From: Gymnopilus junonius
Taxonomy: Eukaryota > Basidiomycota > Agaricomycetes > Agaricales > Galerinaceae
Assembly (NCBI GenBank): GCA_015501075.1
Contig: JADNYJ010000009.1
Span: 487,221-551,220 of the forward strand
DNA: 64,000 bases
Reading direction: 5' to 3'
Part shown: positions 22,465 through 34,100 of the stretch, one piece after another
Numbering within the stretch: position 1 is the stretch's first letter
How the letters are laid out: each line of letters begins with the position of its first letter
Notes under the pieces: model-generated
What the model was told of the DNA's origin: nothing
Databases searched by the model: none
Seen by the model: only the letters and a program-made list of their open reading frames with translations
Program-made: the position numbers and the translations under genes

Positions 22465-23965
22465 TTACGAACTTTCCAATTTGAGCAAGATCTTCCTTCC
22501 GCGTCGACCTGATGACATGGCTTTCAGGGTCTCTTGGATCTTCTCAGTTGCTTGTTCGTCTGATTCTGCAGCTGTTATTGTCACGATGTCATGGTCTGGA
22601 GTGTCAAGCTGAAAGGTCAAAGCGAGTTAGCAAACTGCTGTAGCAATTGCTCAAGTAGTCTGTGCCTTACCTTCTTTGCCTTCATTAGATCGACCAAGTT
22701 GGACATCAATATCTCTCGTTCGCTTAAAGATCGCTGGGTGTACCACCTGCTTTGCCAAAAGCCATGGGATGTCAAGTTTTTGAAGATGAACAAGGAGATA
22801 GGGAGGGATAGTGGTTGTTTTGCCATGGCTCCGTATGACACTAGGTGTGCGTCATTCCCAAGCAATCGTGCCATCGCAGTCGTATCTTTTCCTCCTGTCC
22901 AGAGGTTTATTTAGCCGTGAAGCACATTTTTCCGTATATATGAAGGTTGTCTCACCAACGCAATTTAGACCTAGGCGAATGGGCTTATGACAGCATAAGC
23001 GGACGAAAGGAAATACCAATCCAATAGACACTGACCTTGCTAGCCGTCCATTCCTTAATTTTATTCCTAAGAGATTTGTCCGCAAGTTGATCATATGTCA
23101 AAACATAAGTGGCACCAAGGCCTTTCAACTTCTGCACTAGCTGCTCAAGGTCTGGCCTAATAGAGATCTTTAGGAATGTCAGTTGACGGTCAACATCACA
23201 CAGACCTATCACGAATGAAATTGATAGTCTTCAAACCACGAGCGGCGGCTATCTGAATCACCGCTTGGCCGACCTGCGAAGATATTCTGGTCCACTGGCA
23301 GCATACCGGGAAAAAGAAACGCTCACGGCACTATTGGCTCCGTTTTGAATGACCCAATCCCCTGGTTTGAGGGCAATAAATTCTGAGAGCATATTGTATG
23401 CCGTCGGGGGGTTCACCTAATGTCCATTAAAGTGGCAATAAGCATCCGACTGCATTGACAAGCCGTTGAAAAAAGAAAAGTATACACTCACAGTTAGCGT
23501 CGCGGCTTGTACCTCTGTTACGTATTCAAAACCGGGGACCTTCAATACATCATTCACTGATACGTTCCTACTTGTGGCCCATGTTCCTGCTTGCTGCTTG
23601 GTCATGATGATCCAGTCACCAACAGCAAGGGAATTCACACCGGGACCTAGAGTTACGACGCGGCCCAAACCCTCGTTTCCGCCCACAAAAAATAGCTGCT
23701 GATCCTCTGAAAGGGCCAAAGCATCTTCTGTCGTAGGCTTGGTGGGGTAGACACCCTCAACGACATTGATGTCGGCTGGGTTGATTGGAGAAAGCAGAAA
23801 CTCGACCTTGACCGAATTAGGGGGGGGCTGGGGTATATTTGGATAGGTGATGACCCTCAAGACCTGGGACGGGTCACCATTCTGTGCGTACACAACGGCG
23901 CGGTCTGCACAGATGGCAGAAGAAGAAAAGCGACGTAGAGACGAGCGTAGGGTGGAAAACAACAT
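22465..23965 (-). CDS. ETR1: Mitochondrial trans-2-enoyl-CoA/ACP reductase
   Basis: Seven exons on the minus strand: 23965-23492, 23416-23327, 23273-23206, 23156-23036, 22983-22956, 22894-22671, 22608-22465, giving 382 residues, matching yeast Etr1. The N-terminus MLFSTLRSSLRRFSSSAI is a typical mitochondrial presequence. The medium-chain reductase fold shows LLSPINPADINVVEGVYP (the position of the catalytic tyrosine loop), the quinone-oxidoreductase block GNEGLGRVV, and the nucleotide-binding stretch DWVIQNGANSAVGQAVIQIA. It catalyses the last reduction of mitochondrial fatty acid synthesis (NADPH), which supplies lipoate precursors. It is convergent with the p24 gene, with 118 bp between stop codons. 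Confidence 0.95.
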
Positions 23966-24444
23966 TAGTTTAAGTATGAGGATTCAGGAAAGGACAAGGA
24001 AAGGGTATGAAGTTATCTTACCGGGAGTGAACGTTGAACGACCGGCCCGTGCTTGCTGTACAAATAGTACAATAATATAAGTAAAAACTCTCTTGGAAAG
24101 GAAAGGAAAGGAATTTATTACTGGGGAGGTCCCAATGTTGGAACGACCAGCTAGTAGGTAGAAAGGCCGCGTCATCTACACTGTAGCTACTGGTAAAGTG
24201 TTACTAGTCTACCTCCGGGGCACACTACAAACCACTGATCTGTGAATTTCCCCGCTGGAATAAAGACTAAAACCCAGTGGGAGAGCATGGCAAGTTCCCC
24301 TGCCACACTCCAAAAACTCATCCTCATCCAGGAAACCCACAGATCAGACCATGAGGACTCCCGGTCCCAAGCAGTAGATGCAGTATTTAATGAAAATATG
24401 GAGCTGGAAATAAATGTGATGCGCACAATACCAGTCTTGGTATT
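23966..24444. other. ETR1 upstream region and unresolved 3' end of the DNA ligase gene
   Basis: This stretch separates the ETR1 start (23965) from the last clear ligase codon on the same strand. A splice donor-like GTAATT at about 24520 and acceptors near 24455-24470 would let the ligase continue here for a few dozen codons; a minus-strand open stretch covers 24187-24426. I could not choose between these. A run of GGAAA repeats sits near 24097-24113. Confidence 0.35.
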
Positions 24445-27400
24445 TCACCTACTGGATTGACATCCTAAGACAGTTATAGATACACGACTCCCATGGAGTC
24501 TCAATATATTAATTACCTTATTTCTCCATTTTCCTGCATTCTCGTCGCTTTCGTCAATGATGATCACCCCTGGCTTTTGTACTGCTTTTTCTGCTGTCCT
24601 TCCACATCCAACTAACAAGGATTCTAACGAGTGTAGTCTTCCTTCGCGTGGAATTTTTTTCCTCCATAATCGACAACTAGGACACTTGGTACCTGGAGAC
24701 GAAAACCAAGCTAGCGTGCTCGTCCAAGACAACTCATACGAATCATCTCGTGTTAGTGCCACAGCTCCAGATGACTTGGGGTGGCCTGATGATTGATCAA
24801 ACGGCGGTGTCAACAACAGATTAGCATGCTGAGTGCCATTACTAGCCAACAGAGCATCTGAATATTGGGTGCGGGAAGTTTGGGGCTGTGAAAAGTTTGT
24901 TTTTGGTGTCAAGAGCTTGGCATACGTACCAGGTTCGCGTGGTCTCTTCTCACTCGATAGGGCATCATAACTGGCAAGCATGGGGCGTTGATTAGATTTA
25001 CTCCCCAGTAAACTTAATTTTGCATTCCATAAATAAGCCCTGGCCTTGCGCTTTCGTGGGGAATGTATGCTGGGCGATATCTGTTGTCCCCATAAGGCGT
25101 TTGCCCAGTCCTTGATGTCCTTGTCAGACCTATCTCGGCCAATGGAAGAACAAGCCAATTTATGCAACTCTTCAAGACTGGCTGTGCACTTCCAGTTGCG
25201 TTCGCTAGGGCGATACACCTTCTCAATCCTTGGGAAGCGAAGTTCATAGTGCTGCAGACTAAATTATGGCTTTTTCAAGACTGTGAACATCTGTATACAC
25301 ATACCTGACTGTTGGCCGCTTTTGTGAAGCCAGCACCGAATAGACTAACAGCCAGAGGGATCCGCAATAAGACTGTCGGGCAAGGATTAAGGCCTGGGAG
25401 AACTGTCAGATCAAAGGGAAGCTTGTCTGACTAGGTCAAAGAACATTAGTAACAACAAAGGTTGCCTCATGTGCCATCCTACCTGAAGCGAGTATGGAAT
25501 CGGGTCAGAGTTTTTGATTAGGAAATTGACCTCTTCTAGTTTCTCGCGAGTCAGACCATAAGATGCGGTGAAATACATGTGGAACTTCGGGCAAATGTCA
25601 TCCTGATGTGGTGGGAAGAACGAGATGAGCAACAACTTGGAAATTAGAAAATTGTAGCCCACGTTCATATACAATCCATTCTTTAACGCCCCTATATAAA
25701 ATGTCGTAAAGGTTGTAGGAGGAACTTCATACATAGATGAGCAGTGCTACCAATAAATGGAAATGGTTTTACCTCGTAAACTTCGACCACGGATTTTCTC
25801 CCAGCTGGCACCAAGGATAACCAGGTCAAGTGTATCCCCATAGCCTGGAATATAGTCCCTTTTAAGCTTCACCCAAGGTCGTCGATAATCATTGTAGAAT
25901 GAATCCTCCGCCTTTAAGACCAGTCCTTCCTGGTGAGAGGCAATATGATCTGCAAATATTTGTTGCAAAGTCATGTCTGGTTGACTCTTTGTCATGTCAA
26001 TCAGGTACCGCGAGGCTAACTTGGCTTTGCCGGCTCTGTTTCAATAAGGCCTTCAAGAATTTGGCGACGATAGACGTAAGGTCGATAGTACAGAGAAACA
26101 GAATCAAGGTAGATGACATCGAAGAACACAAGTCCGAGGCTATATCTTTCATTTGCCTCGCTGTCCATTGATTCGTGTCTATTCAATCAGTTCTCGTATG
26201 TCCGGTAATGCCAGAAATGACTCACTCATAAGTTATCGGAAAATTTGAATGCCTCCCATTACCCCGAATTCCATTAGCCGTAGTCTCGATCAGCTCTCGG
26301 ATATGCCAAAACTCTGTCCAAGTAGTTAGAAATTATGGATACCATCTACACTGCTGCATTTACCATCAATTCTGTCTCCTTTGAATGCCACCATTTCAGC
26401 ATCCAGTATAACATTCTTACGAACAATGGGCAGGTCATTCTCCCTTGATGGGGTCGACGAATCAAGACGGAGGGCACGCCTGATGATGTGGTGGACAGCA
26501 TGTCTATCCTGAGTGGAATCCCTCCTGCTTTTGCTAAAGATTGTAATATGTGAAGAATTGTCGTCCTTGATCTCGACATGGATTTGGGCACGTTCACCAT
26601 CATATTTGGTCTCAGCCCAAACCTTTTCGGACCCCTCAAGAAAACCCAAGGCATGGTCACAACCTTGAGCTTTTTCCGATTTCGGGATCTATGTATGATA
26701 AGCGAGCAAAATATTGGAAAACTATAGCCTTACCGCGACAGGTAAATTTATGGAAGGACTAATGTCATGCCATGCTCCCGAAGACTGCTCTGCAAAAGCA
26801 GCAGCATCAGTAAGAGATGCCCGCAAGCGATAAAATTTGGACATCCTCTTTGACGGGTCCCATGTGTTCATGGCATGCTCCTTCGTGAGCATCCTGACTG
26901 ATGCTGTGTTAAATTTGATCAAGGCCGTAGTATAATGGAACTCGGTCAGAGGGTACAGCAGTGGCCGTAGATCCTTCAGGATGACTTGAGTCAGAACCGA
27001 CGCGTCTTCTGGAGATAAATGTCGGAAAAGTGCAGAAATTATAGCAGCACGAGGTCGTCTGCAGGGTATGGGGTATTTAGATCGGATAGAATGATGAGAA
27101 TAAGCTGATTTTGATGCAAGTTCGTCTAGAAGTTTATCCACTTCGGCCAAAGATAGAGGGCTGATAAAGCCATCTGGGTGCTAGAATGGGCCTATTAGTC
27201 GTGTTAAGGCAATCTATCAATGGGATGTTTCACCGGACAGAACCTCTCCAATACGACCCTTAATTCTTGACCCAGACAGCCTGAAGCTTCTTCCAGACTC
27301 CATTTCTCAAACGCTTTTCCTCCGATACCGAAGCATTGTGCCAATAGCTGTGTCATTCTGACCTCTTGAATATCATACTTACGATCCACATCTTCTTCTG

Positions 27401-27690
27401 GAAATAGCATTCGAAAGCATATTGCGGCTGTGTTTGAGGGGATAGGATTAAATCTTCTGCGGAGTTCCGTGACCCACTTGGTGAAAATTTGGAGCGCTGG
27501 ATATTCTAGTCGTTGGGCATGTTTGCAGGACCGCGTTTGGGGAAATGTCGGCCTTATCTTAGATATTTCTCTGACCAGAGAACAAAAACTGTAGATGATG
27601 AGTGGCATGAGCAATCCTACGAGACTGATGTAATACCAACAAAGAAAAAGGGATACTCGTAGTCCCGGGAGTGCTGGCCTGCGGTTCCAT
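24445..27690 (-). CDS. ATP-dependent DNA ligase, ligase-IV-like without visible BRCT domains
   Basis: Ten minus-strand exons: 27690-27641, 27588-27234, 27180-26734, 26688-26364, 26313-26226, 26178-25773, 25724-25663, 25602-25483, 25421-25305, 25251-24445. The catalytic core is complete: adenylation motif KYDGER (nucleophile Lys), ILDAEMVAF, LGLVFFDVIYLD, EGLVLKAEDS and WVKLKRDYIPGYG, followed by the OB-fold block TFTTFYIGALKN and YELRFPRIEKVYRPSERNW. The N-terminal DBD-like region includes LSPEDASVLTQVILKDLRPLLYP, as in ligase IV. The linker IPKSEKAQGC and RID-EFWHIREL resemble a fungus-specific ligase family rather than classical Dnl4, and no tandem BRCT is seen. The frame breaks at about 26026-26036, where one extra C would restore a Pro-Gly. 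The exact C-terminus is uncertain (a possible further exon beyond 24520). Confidence 0.8.
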
Positions 27691-28114
27691 CAGGGTAGAG
27701 ATATTCGCACTGCAACTTGACGCGTTGAACACTTGCAAAAGAACGCGCTGTCAATATTCACACGTATACATCATTGACAATAAACGTCAATACGGGAGAC
27801 ATTTATATCGTTTCCCGTCAGATCTTTGCTACAATGGATCAAACCATAGGTATTACTGAAAATTTAGTGATAAGTGCTCGAAAAAAGTGACATAGGGATA
27901 TAAGGATCGTCGAAGAATAGGGAGCTACCAGTGAAATATAGAGCAAAACAGAAAAGGGATATCCGTGAGATGAAAAGGGAACATTAAATAAAAAGTATAT
28001 AATGACGAAGGAAGGTCTGCCGCGTATAACACCCATAAGAAGTTAGAAAAAGCGAAAGAGGAAAGTCAGTAAAGAGGGTTGAACACGGAACAGGATAGAC
28101 GGAGCGCGTGATGC
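27691..28114. other. Intergenic between kinase stop and ligase start
   Basis: About 420 bp, both flanking genes on the minus strand, so it holds the ligase promoter and the kinase 3' UTR. No ORF or repeat is supported. Confidence 0.45.
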
Positions 28115-29989
28115 CTATGTATACTCCTTTTCCATTTGCAGCTTGTCCATTCGCAACGTGTCTCTTTCTCTCATAGAGATGGTGTCATCGCCGCCGTTGA
28201 GCTCTGGGTTATTGCCGCTGTAGAGCCCGTTCTCCAATTGGACATCATTGCCCTCGATGCGTAAGCCATTATTTTCCACTCGCAAATCGTTGGCAGGAGT
28301 GCCAGGTCGCGATGATGCGAGACCAGATGATGTCGCCGTGGCAGTGGAAATGAGGTGCTGATTATGAGGATAGTAGGATCGTCGCTGCATCTTCTTGAAA
28401 TCGTAGGATGTAAATCTAGTTGACAGTAAAATCTGAAAATGAGCAGAAGACAACATGACAAATCGACTGACTGTTCTTCCATCTGTCTCATTTCTGCACT
28501 GAGGTTATCTTGATTAGCCTTACGAGCTTTTGCTTTTAGAGGGTTATCCTCCAAAAGCAATTCTTCTAATTCGTGAGAAGCGTCGAAATTGGCCTTTTTC
28601 GGCTAAAAGAACAATTAACATGCAATCAAAAACATTAGCTGTACCACATACATCAGGGGTAAAAGGTGGTGTCTGCTCCTTGGTTTCTAATGTATCCCAG
28701 TCTATGGGCTTAAACCATGGATGTCTTCGTAATTCTTGAAACCCTTCTCCGTGAGGCTTGCAACCAAATCGCTTTGCAGGATCTCGCTCAAGGAGCTATT
28801 CAAATATGTGAGCTACGAAAGAAACAAAGACAAGGCATGGCAATGCACTTACGCCCCTTATGACCTGAATCCCATTCCGGCTACATTTCTTGTCGGCATC
28901 GTCTGGCCACTTCAGAGGATCCTTAGATATACTGTAGGTGAGATCGCTATTCGATCTACCCCTGAAGGGACGACGACCAAAGATCAGCTCGTACGCACAA
29001 ACGCCGAGTGACCACCAATCGATATAGTACGTGTATCCTCTTTTTAGCAGAATCCTGGCAAGTGAGATAGAAATAAATCGCTCGTTTGGATGGGATGCAC
29101 TGATGACCAACATACTCGGGTGCCATGTATGCCATTGATCCTGCTACTCCTGTTAGTTTGCGTTCACCAAAATGAACAGCAATATTAAAATCGGTCAAGT
29201 GGGCATTCCCTCGTTCATCCAGGAGGATATTATCGGGTTTGATGTCTCTGAAGAAAAGCAACTATCAGTAACCCGACAACACAAAGGGGCGCCCAAAAAA
29301 GGAAGGAAAGAGTAAATCCATACCGATGCATTATGCCCATTTCATGTAGAAACGACAAGGCTGATGACAATTGAGCAACGTAAAAGCGAACAGTTTCCTC
29401 TGGAATTGAGAGCAGACGTTCAAGGTGGACTTAACATATAGGTGTGGGAATGCAAGTTGGTAAGATTACTGGACAAGACGGAACTCACAACGAAGATCAC
29501 CTCCAAGCATGAGGTCGAGGACAAAGAAACAGTTTTCATCATCTTGAAATGCATATCGCAAATTAACTATGAAAGGATGGTCGACCTGTAATGAAAGGCA
29601 AAATGAGTAAACGCTGATATCGAATGACCAAACACAGTAAACCTCTTCCAGCAGACGTCGCTCCTGTATTACATTTGGGACCGCTTTCATTTTGACACAC
29701 TTGGCTTTGTTGATGTACTTAAGTGCATATAAATCACGAGTTTGCTTGTGCTGAACGACGCGGACCTGAAGGGGGAAAGAAGGCTTGAACAAGGGGACGA
29801 AACACGTAGGTTAAAAATCTGCAAAAACCTTGCCGAATGCACCTTTGCCTACACATCTCAAAAGGATGAAGTGAAATAAGTTTACTTCGCCGTCAAAGTC
29901 GATGGGCTGAGAAGATCAAGTCAGTCGAGCAGAGTGAGACGAATGGGGGGGAAAAGAGAGACCTGGGGACGACAGCACACAGCGCCCAT
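28115..29989 (-). CDS. AGC-type serine/threonine kinase of the YANK/STK32 family
   Basis: Ten minus-strand exons: 29989-29963, 29906-29829, 29765-29643, 29585-29489, 29429-29324, 29247-29116, 29054-28853, 28795-28652, 28602-28472, 28415-28115, giving 446 residues in frame. The N-terminus MGAVCCRPQ is a probable myristoylation plus double palmitoylation site, so the kinase should sit on membranes. Kinase motifs in order: glycine loop [14 protein letters not shown] (ATP-binding Lys), HRDIKPDN catalytic loop, TDFNIA (DFN in place of DFG, as is normal for STK32 kinases), MAPE, and [12 protein letters not shown]. The C-terminal 100 residues are low complexity with repeated NG/EN blocks. Function in fungi is poorly known. 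Confidence 0.92.
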
Positions 29990-31106
29990 GTTTAATCGTT
30001 AAGTCGTTGTTGAGTCGTTGGTAGGTAGGAAGCCAAATACGAGGCTGGGAAGGACAGAGGGTGGGTATAAGCGATAGGAGCGACAGAATGGGGTCAAGGA
30101 AAGGAAAAAGAGAGAATCGGCGGCGCGACAAGAATTATTCGCCTGACAGGATATCCAGAATGGGTATTTGGTGGGTACAGGGGGGATCGAGAGGAACTAG
30201 AAAATAAAACAGACAAAACTCAGTGGCTGCTCAGGACAACAACCCCACACCGCGTGACACCACAATCCATGTTTGTCACACGGTCACTTCCTGGAAACAG
30301 ACCCGTGTCGGTGGCGTTGTTCATTGGGGAGCTTGCTTCCCTTTTCTTTATAACACTACGTGCAGGTCCCAGGAAACCTCTTTTGTTCTCCGAAAATGCA
30401 TTGATTGTTCATTTGAAAATTGTAATTGTTCAAAAGTTGAAAAATTATTACCTTATGGAGTACCGAAAAAATATATGGGGGACCGGCGGTACTCCATAAG
30501 GTAATGATTTTATGGACTTTAAACAATAGTTATTCTCAAATGAACAATCCATGCATTTTTAACCCACGAAAAGTCATTCCTGCGCGTAGTGTCACTGCAG
30601 TGTTAGGTGATCTTGAAAAAGCTGTATCCACGTGACCGGCGTTTGACCACCCCGTGTGAATCAGGCGAGCATTCCCGGAAGGTGCACAAGAGCCACGGCG
30701 ATGCCGATGGCGTCAGTGTAGCCTAGTGGCTTCATTTCACTCAATGCCCATGCCCATTGAACCAGAGCTGGTCGGAATCAGGAGCTGTAGTGTTTTGAGT
30801 ACCTGAGGCCAGCGGCGTTTCCTACCTTCCTTTTAGCACTTTATGCACGTGAAAATACCAGTTCTTGTCAAGTCAAGGGCCTGCCGGTTGAAACCGGGGA
30901 TGACCACAGAGATGAGTGCGAATAATAAATACGCCTCCCTCATGATCAACGTGCTAAGTAGTATGATGGATTGTTAATAATATAAAGTCACGCTAAAATA
31001 GTTTCATAACCAATCGGTCCGAATTTGATTTTCAATTACAAACGTAAATTTCAAGGCAACTTTCCGATGAGGGCGCGTTGATTCTTGAATTTTATCTCCA
31101 ACCTCT
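29990..31106. other. Long divergent intergenic region containing a foldback repeat
   Basis: About 1.1 kb between the divergent kinase and ABC transporter start codons. It holds the 240-bp imperfect palindrome listed separately and otherwise no supported gene. Both promoters must lie here. Confidence 0.5.
30353..30592. repeat. Imperfect 240-bp palindrome (foldback or MITE-like)
   Basis: Two arms of about 105-112 bp face each other around a 23-base loop (30465-30487). The inner 18 bases (ATTACCTTATGGAGTACC at 30447-30464) are perfectly complementary to 30488-30505. Further out the arms share ATTGTTCATTTGA and, at the outer ends, ACACTACG[T/C]GCAGG. The arms are diverged in between. I saw no clear target site duplication. 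Confidence 0.75.
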
Positions 31107-34100
31107 ATGACCGTCTGCAACAACGTCGAGGGTTGGCGGCCTGTATCCCGCCTCAGAGATTTCGACTCTACCCTTGCTTTGAGGAGGGAATTATTATTTC
31201 CTCCCTGCTTTCCGTTGTCTTCATTTTCTGTCTCCTGAAATCCTTTTCGATTTGTTTAAACGAACACTTGCCAAGATCCCACCGTAGTACCTGGTTTCTC
31301 AGAGCGAAACTCGTGTGTGTCACTATTCCGGCTCTTCTTCACTTCTAACCTACGGCCCATCAGATACTGCTTTTCGTTGCCTTTCTGACCAGCGTCACCA
31401 ATGTGCTGCTCATAGTCTCGTCTCGCGAGTTCGTTGCCGTTCTTCAGTCATACATTCTGGAACCTTTTGCATTCCTCGCCATCCTCGTTTTTACCTACTT
31501 CAATCACACGCGAACGAAAAGATCGTCGACATTTTTGCTCGTCTTTTGGCCCATATACACCCTCATCTCTGCCATCTGGACACGGACCGTTATCCTCAAG
31601 GATATTTCCCCATTGCTCGTCATCGTTGCTTTGAAATGGGCAAGTCTGGGTTTAGGACTGCTGTCGTATATCTTGGAATGTTTGGGCACTGAATTTGAAT
31701 CGCCTTCGGATAAAGTTTCAAAGGAAAGCCCCCTCCTCACTGCCAACGTCTACAGCATCTGGGTATGTCCGTCCTTTTAATAGTAATACGAAGATAGAGC
31801 TCAACCAGCACCTCATCCAGACCTTCTCTTGGATGACGTCTCTTATGAAAATAGGTGCATCGAGAATTATCACGGAAGACGACCTCCCTCCGTTGCCACC
31901 AACCGACGAGTCCGCTCAACTTGGCCACGCTCTCAAAAGTGCTATGGAAAAACAGTGAGTTCCGAACCTGGTTCTTTGCTGTGCTTGAGTTCTGATCGCT
32001 CTCAGCCCTCTGTGGAGGGCGTTATTCGTTGCCTATGGCGGTCCTTACGCCATAGCTGCCGGTTTGAAGATTATCCAGGACTTGTTGGCCTTTCTTCAAC
32101 CACAACTTCTACGAATTTTACTAGCCTACATATCTTGGTATCAAAGTACCCGATTTCAACCAAATGATAGACCCAGCGATTTGGAAGGATTCGCTATTGC
32201 CATGACCATGTTTGTTGCTTCTGTTATCCAGACTATTTGCCTTAACCAGGTATGCTTGGTTTTCTGGTCGAGTCTTTGTTTTTTCATTGCATTTCGCAGT
32301 ACTTTCAACGAACGTTCGAAACTGGGTATTACTTTTTGCGCAGCCTGTGATTGTGTTCTTCTGATATCGACTTTCTTCCAGCATGCGTGTCAGGGCTGGC
32401 CTCGTAACTGCAATCTATAATAAAGCATTGGTCCTCTCCAATGATGAACGCAGCCGTTCTTCTGGTGATATCGTCAACTTGATGTCAGTCGATGCAACAC
32501 GGTTGCAGGACCTTTGTACATACGGTCTAATTGCTTTTTCTGGGCCACTTCAGGTAGGCCACTCTTGTTGTTTTTGAAGCAACTAACAATTTCGTCTTCT
32601 AGATTACCCTGGCATTTGTTTCGTTGTACAATCTACTTGGATGGGCGGCCTTTGTCGGTGTGGCTATCATGGTTATTTCCATTCCCCTAAACACTTGTAT
32701 GTTCTTTCCTTTCTAGTCTGAGATTCATACAAATATGTTCTTTTTCTTAGACATTGCACGTATTCTTAAAAGAATGCAAGAACAACAAATGAAGAATCGA
32801 GATAAGCGAACGCGCCTAATGAGTGAGCTGTTGGCGAACATAAAGAGGTGTGTTGTATTCCTCCGTATTTTGGAGAGAAATTCTGAAACTATTTGAAGTA
32901 TCAAACTGTATGCCTGGGAATATAGTTTTATACGCAACATCTCGGAGGTTAGGAACAATCAAGAACTGAAGATGCTTCGGAAGATCGGGGTCACGACGGT
33001 AAGCCTTTGGATAGCGACTAAAGTGTCTTTTTGGTCTTATAATTATCTAGTCATGGAACACGGCCCTTTGGAGTGGAATCCCTCTCCTCGTTGCATTCAG
33101 CTCCTTCGCCACTGCCGCTGTCACTTCCAGCAAACCTCTAACATCGGATATAATCTTTCCAGCTATTTCCCTGTTCATGTTGTTGCAGTTCCCTCTAGCA
33201 ATGGTACATTCTGTCTTTGTACACAGTTATTGAACCGTGCTGATTTTCCCCCCAAGTTCAGCCAGGTTACGTCAAACATAATTGAAGCTATGGTTTCCGT
33301 TCAGCGTTTATCGTCATTTCTTGCTGCCGATGAACTCCAAAGAGATGCAGTGAAAGCCATAGACAAGCCAGAACCGCAGCAGGGTGACGAGGTGTGTAAT
33401 ATTGTTTGAAAGTCAGTATAATTCACTCAATATAAAGCAGGTTTTGTCTATGGTCGATGCTGACTTTTCATGGTCAAAAACTGTTGTAGAACCTACCCTC
33501 GAAGGGATCAATCTTTCAGTAAAAAAGGGTGAACTTTTTGGAATTCTAGGTCGTGTTGGTGCTGGCAAGGTTGTAACTTTTTTGCATTTGATGAGCAAGA
33601 TGTGTTGATATTCATGTCCAGACGAGTCTGCTCTCAGCCATAGTTGGTGAGATGAACCGAACAGAAGGCGAGGCCGTTATCTATGGTAGCATAGCCTATG
33701 CACCTCAGAATCCTTGGTCAGTAAATTGTGTGCACCCTTTGAGCCTCGAGTTGAGTCGGCTTCTTCAACTGTCAGGATTTTGTCGGCTACGGTTCGCGAA
33801 AACATTATCTTCTTCCACGAATACGATGAAACATTCTATAATCTGGTTATTGAAGGTTCCGTGTCCCTTCTGCTCCTCTAAGACAATCACCTGATTCTTC
33901 TTAGGTTGTGCCCTTATGCAAGACATTGCCTTATTACCTCAAGGCGATCTTACTGAGGTTGGCGAAAAGGGTAAGCAATTTCTGACATTTTGTGCCTCTG
34001 CGTTCCTAACTAAAACATCAGGAATAACGGTATGGCGTCCTTCGAGATGGTGTTTTTTCTTTCTTTGATTTGTCATCAGCTCAGTGGTGGCCAAAGGGCC

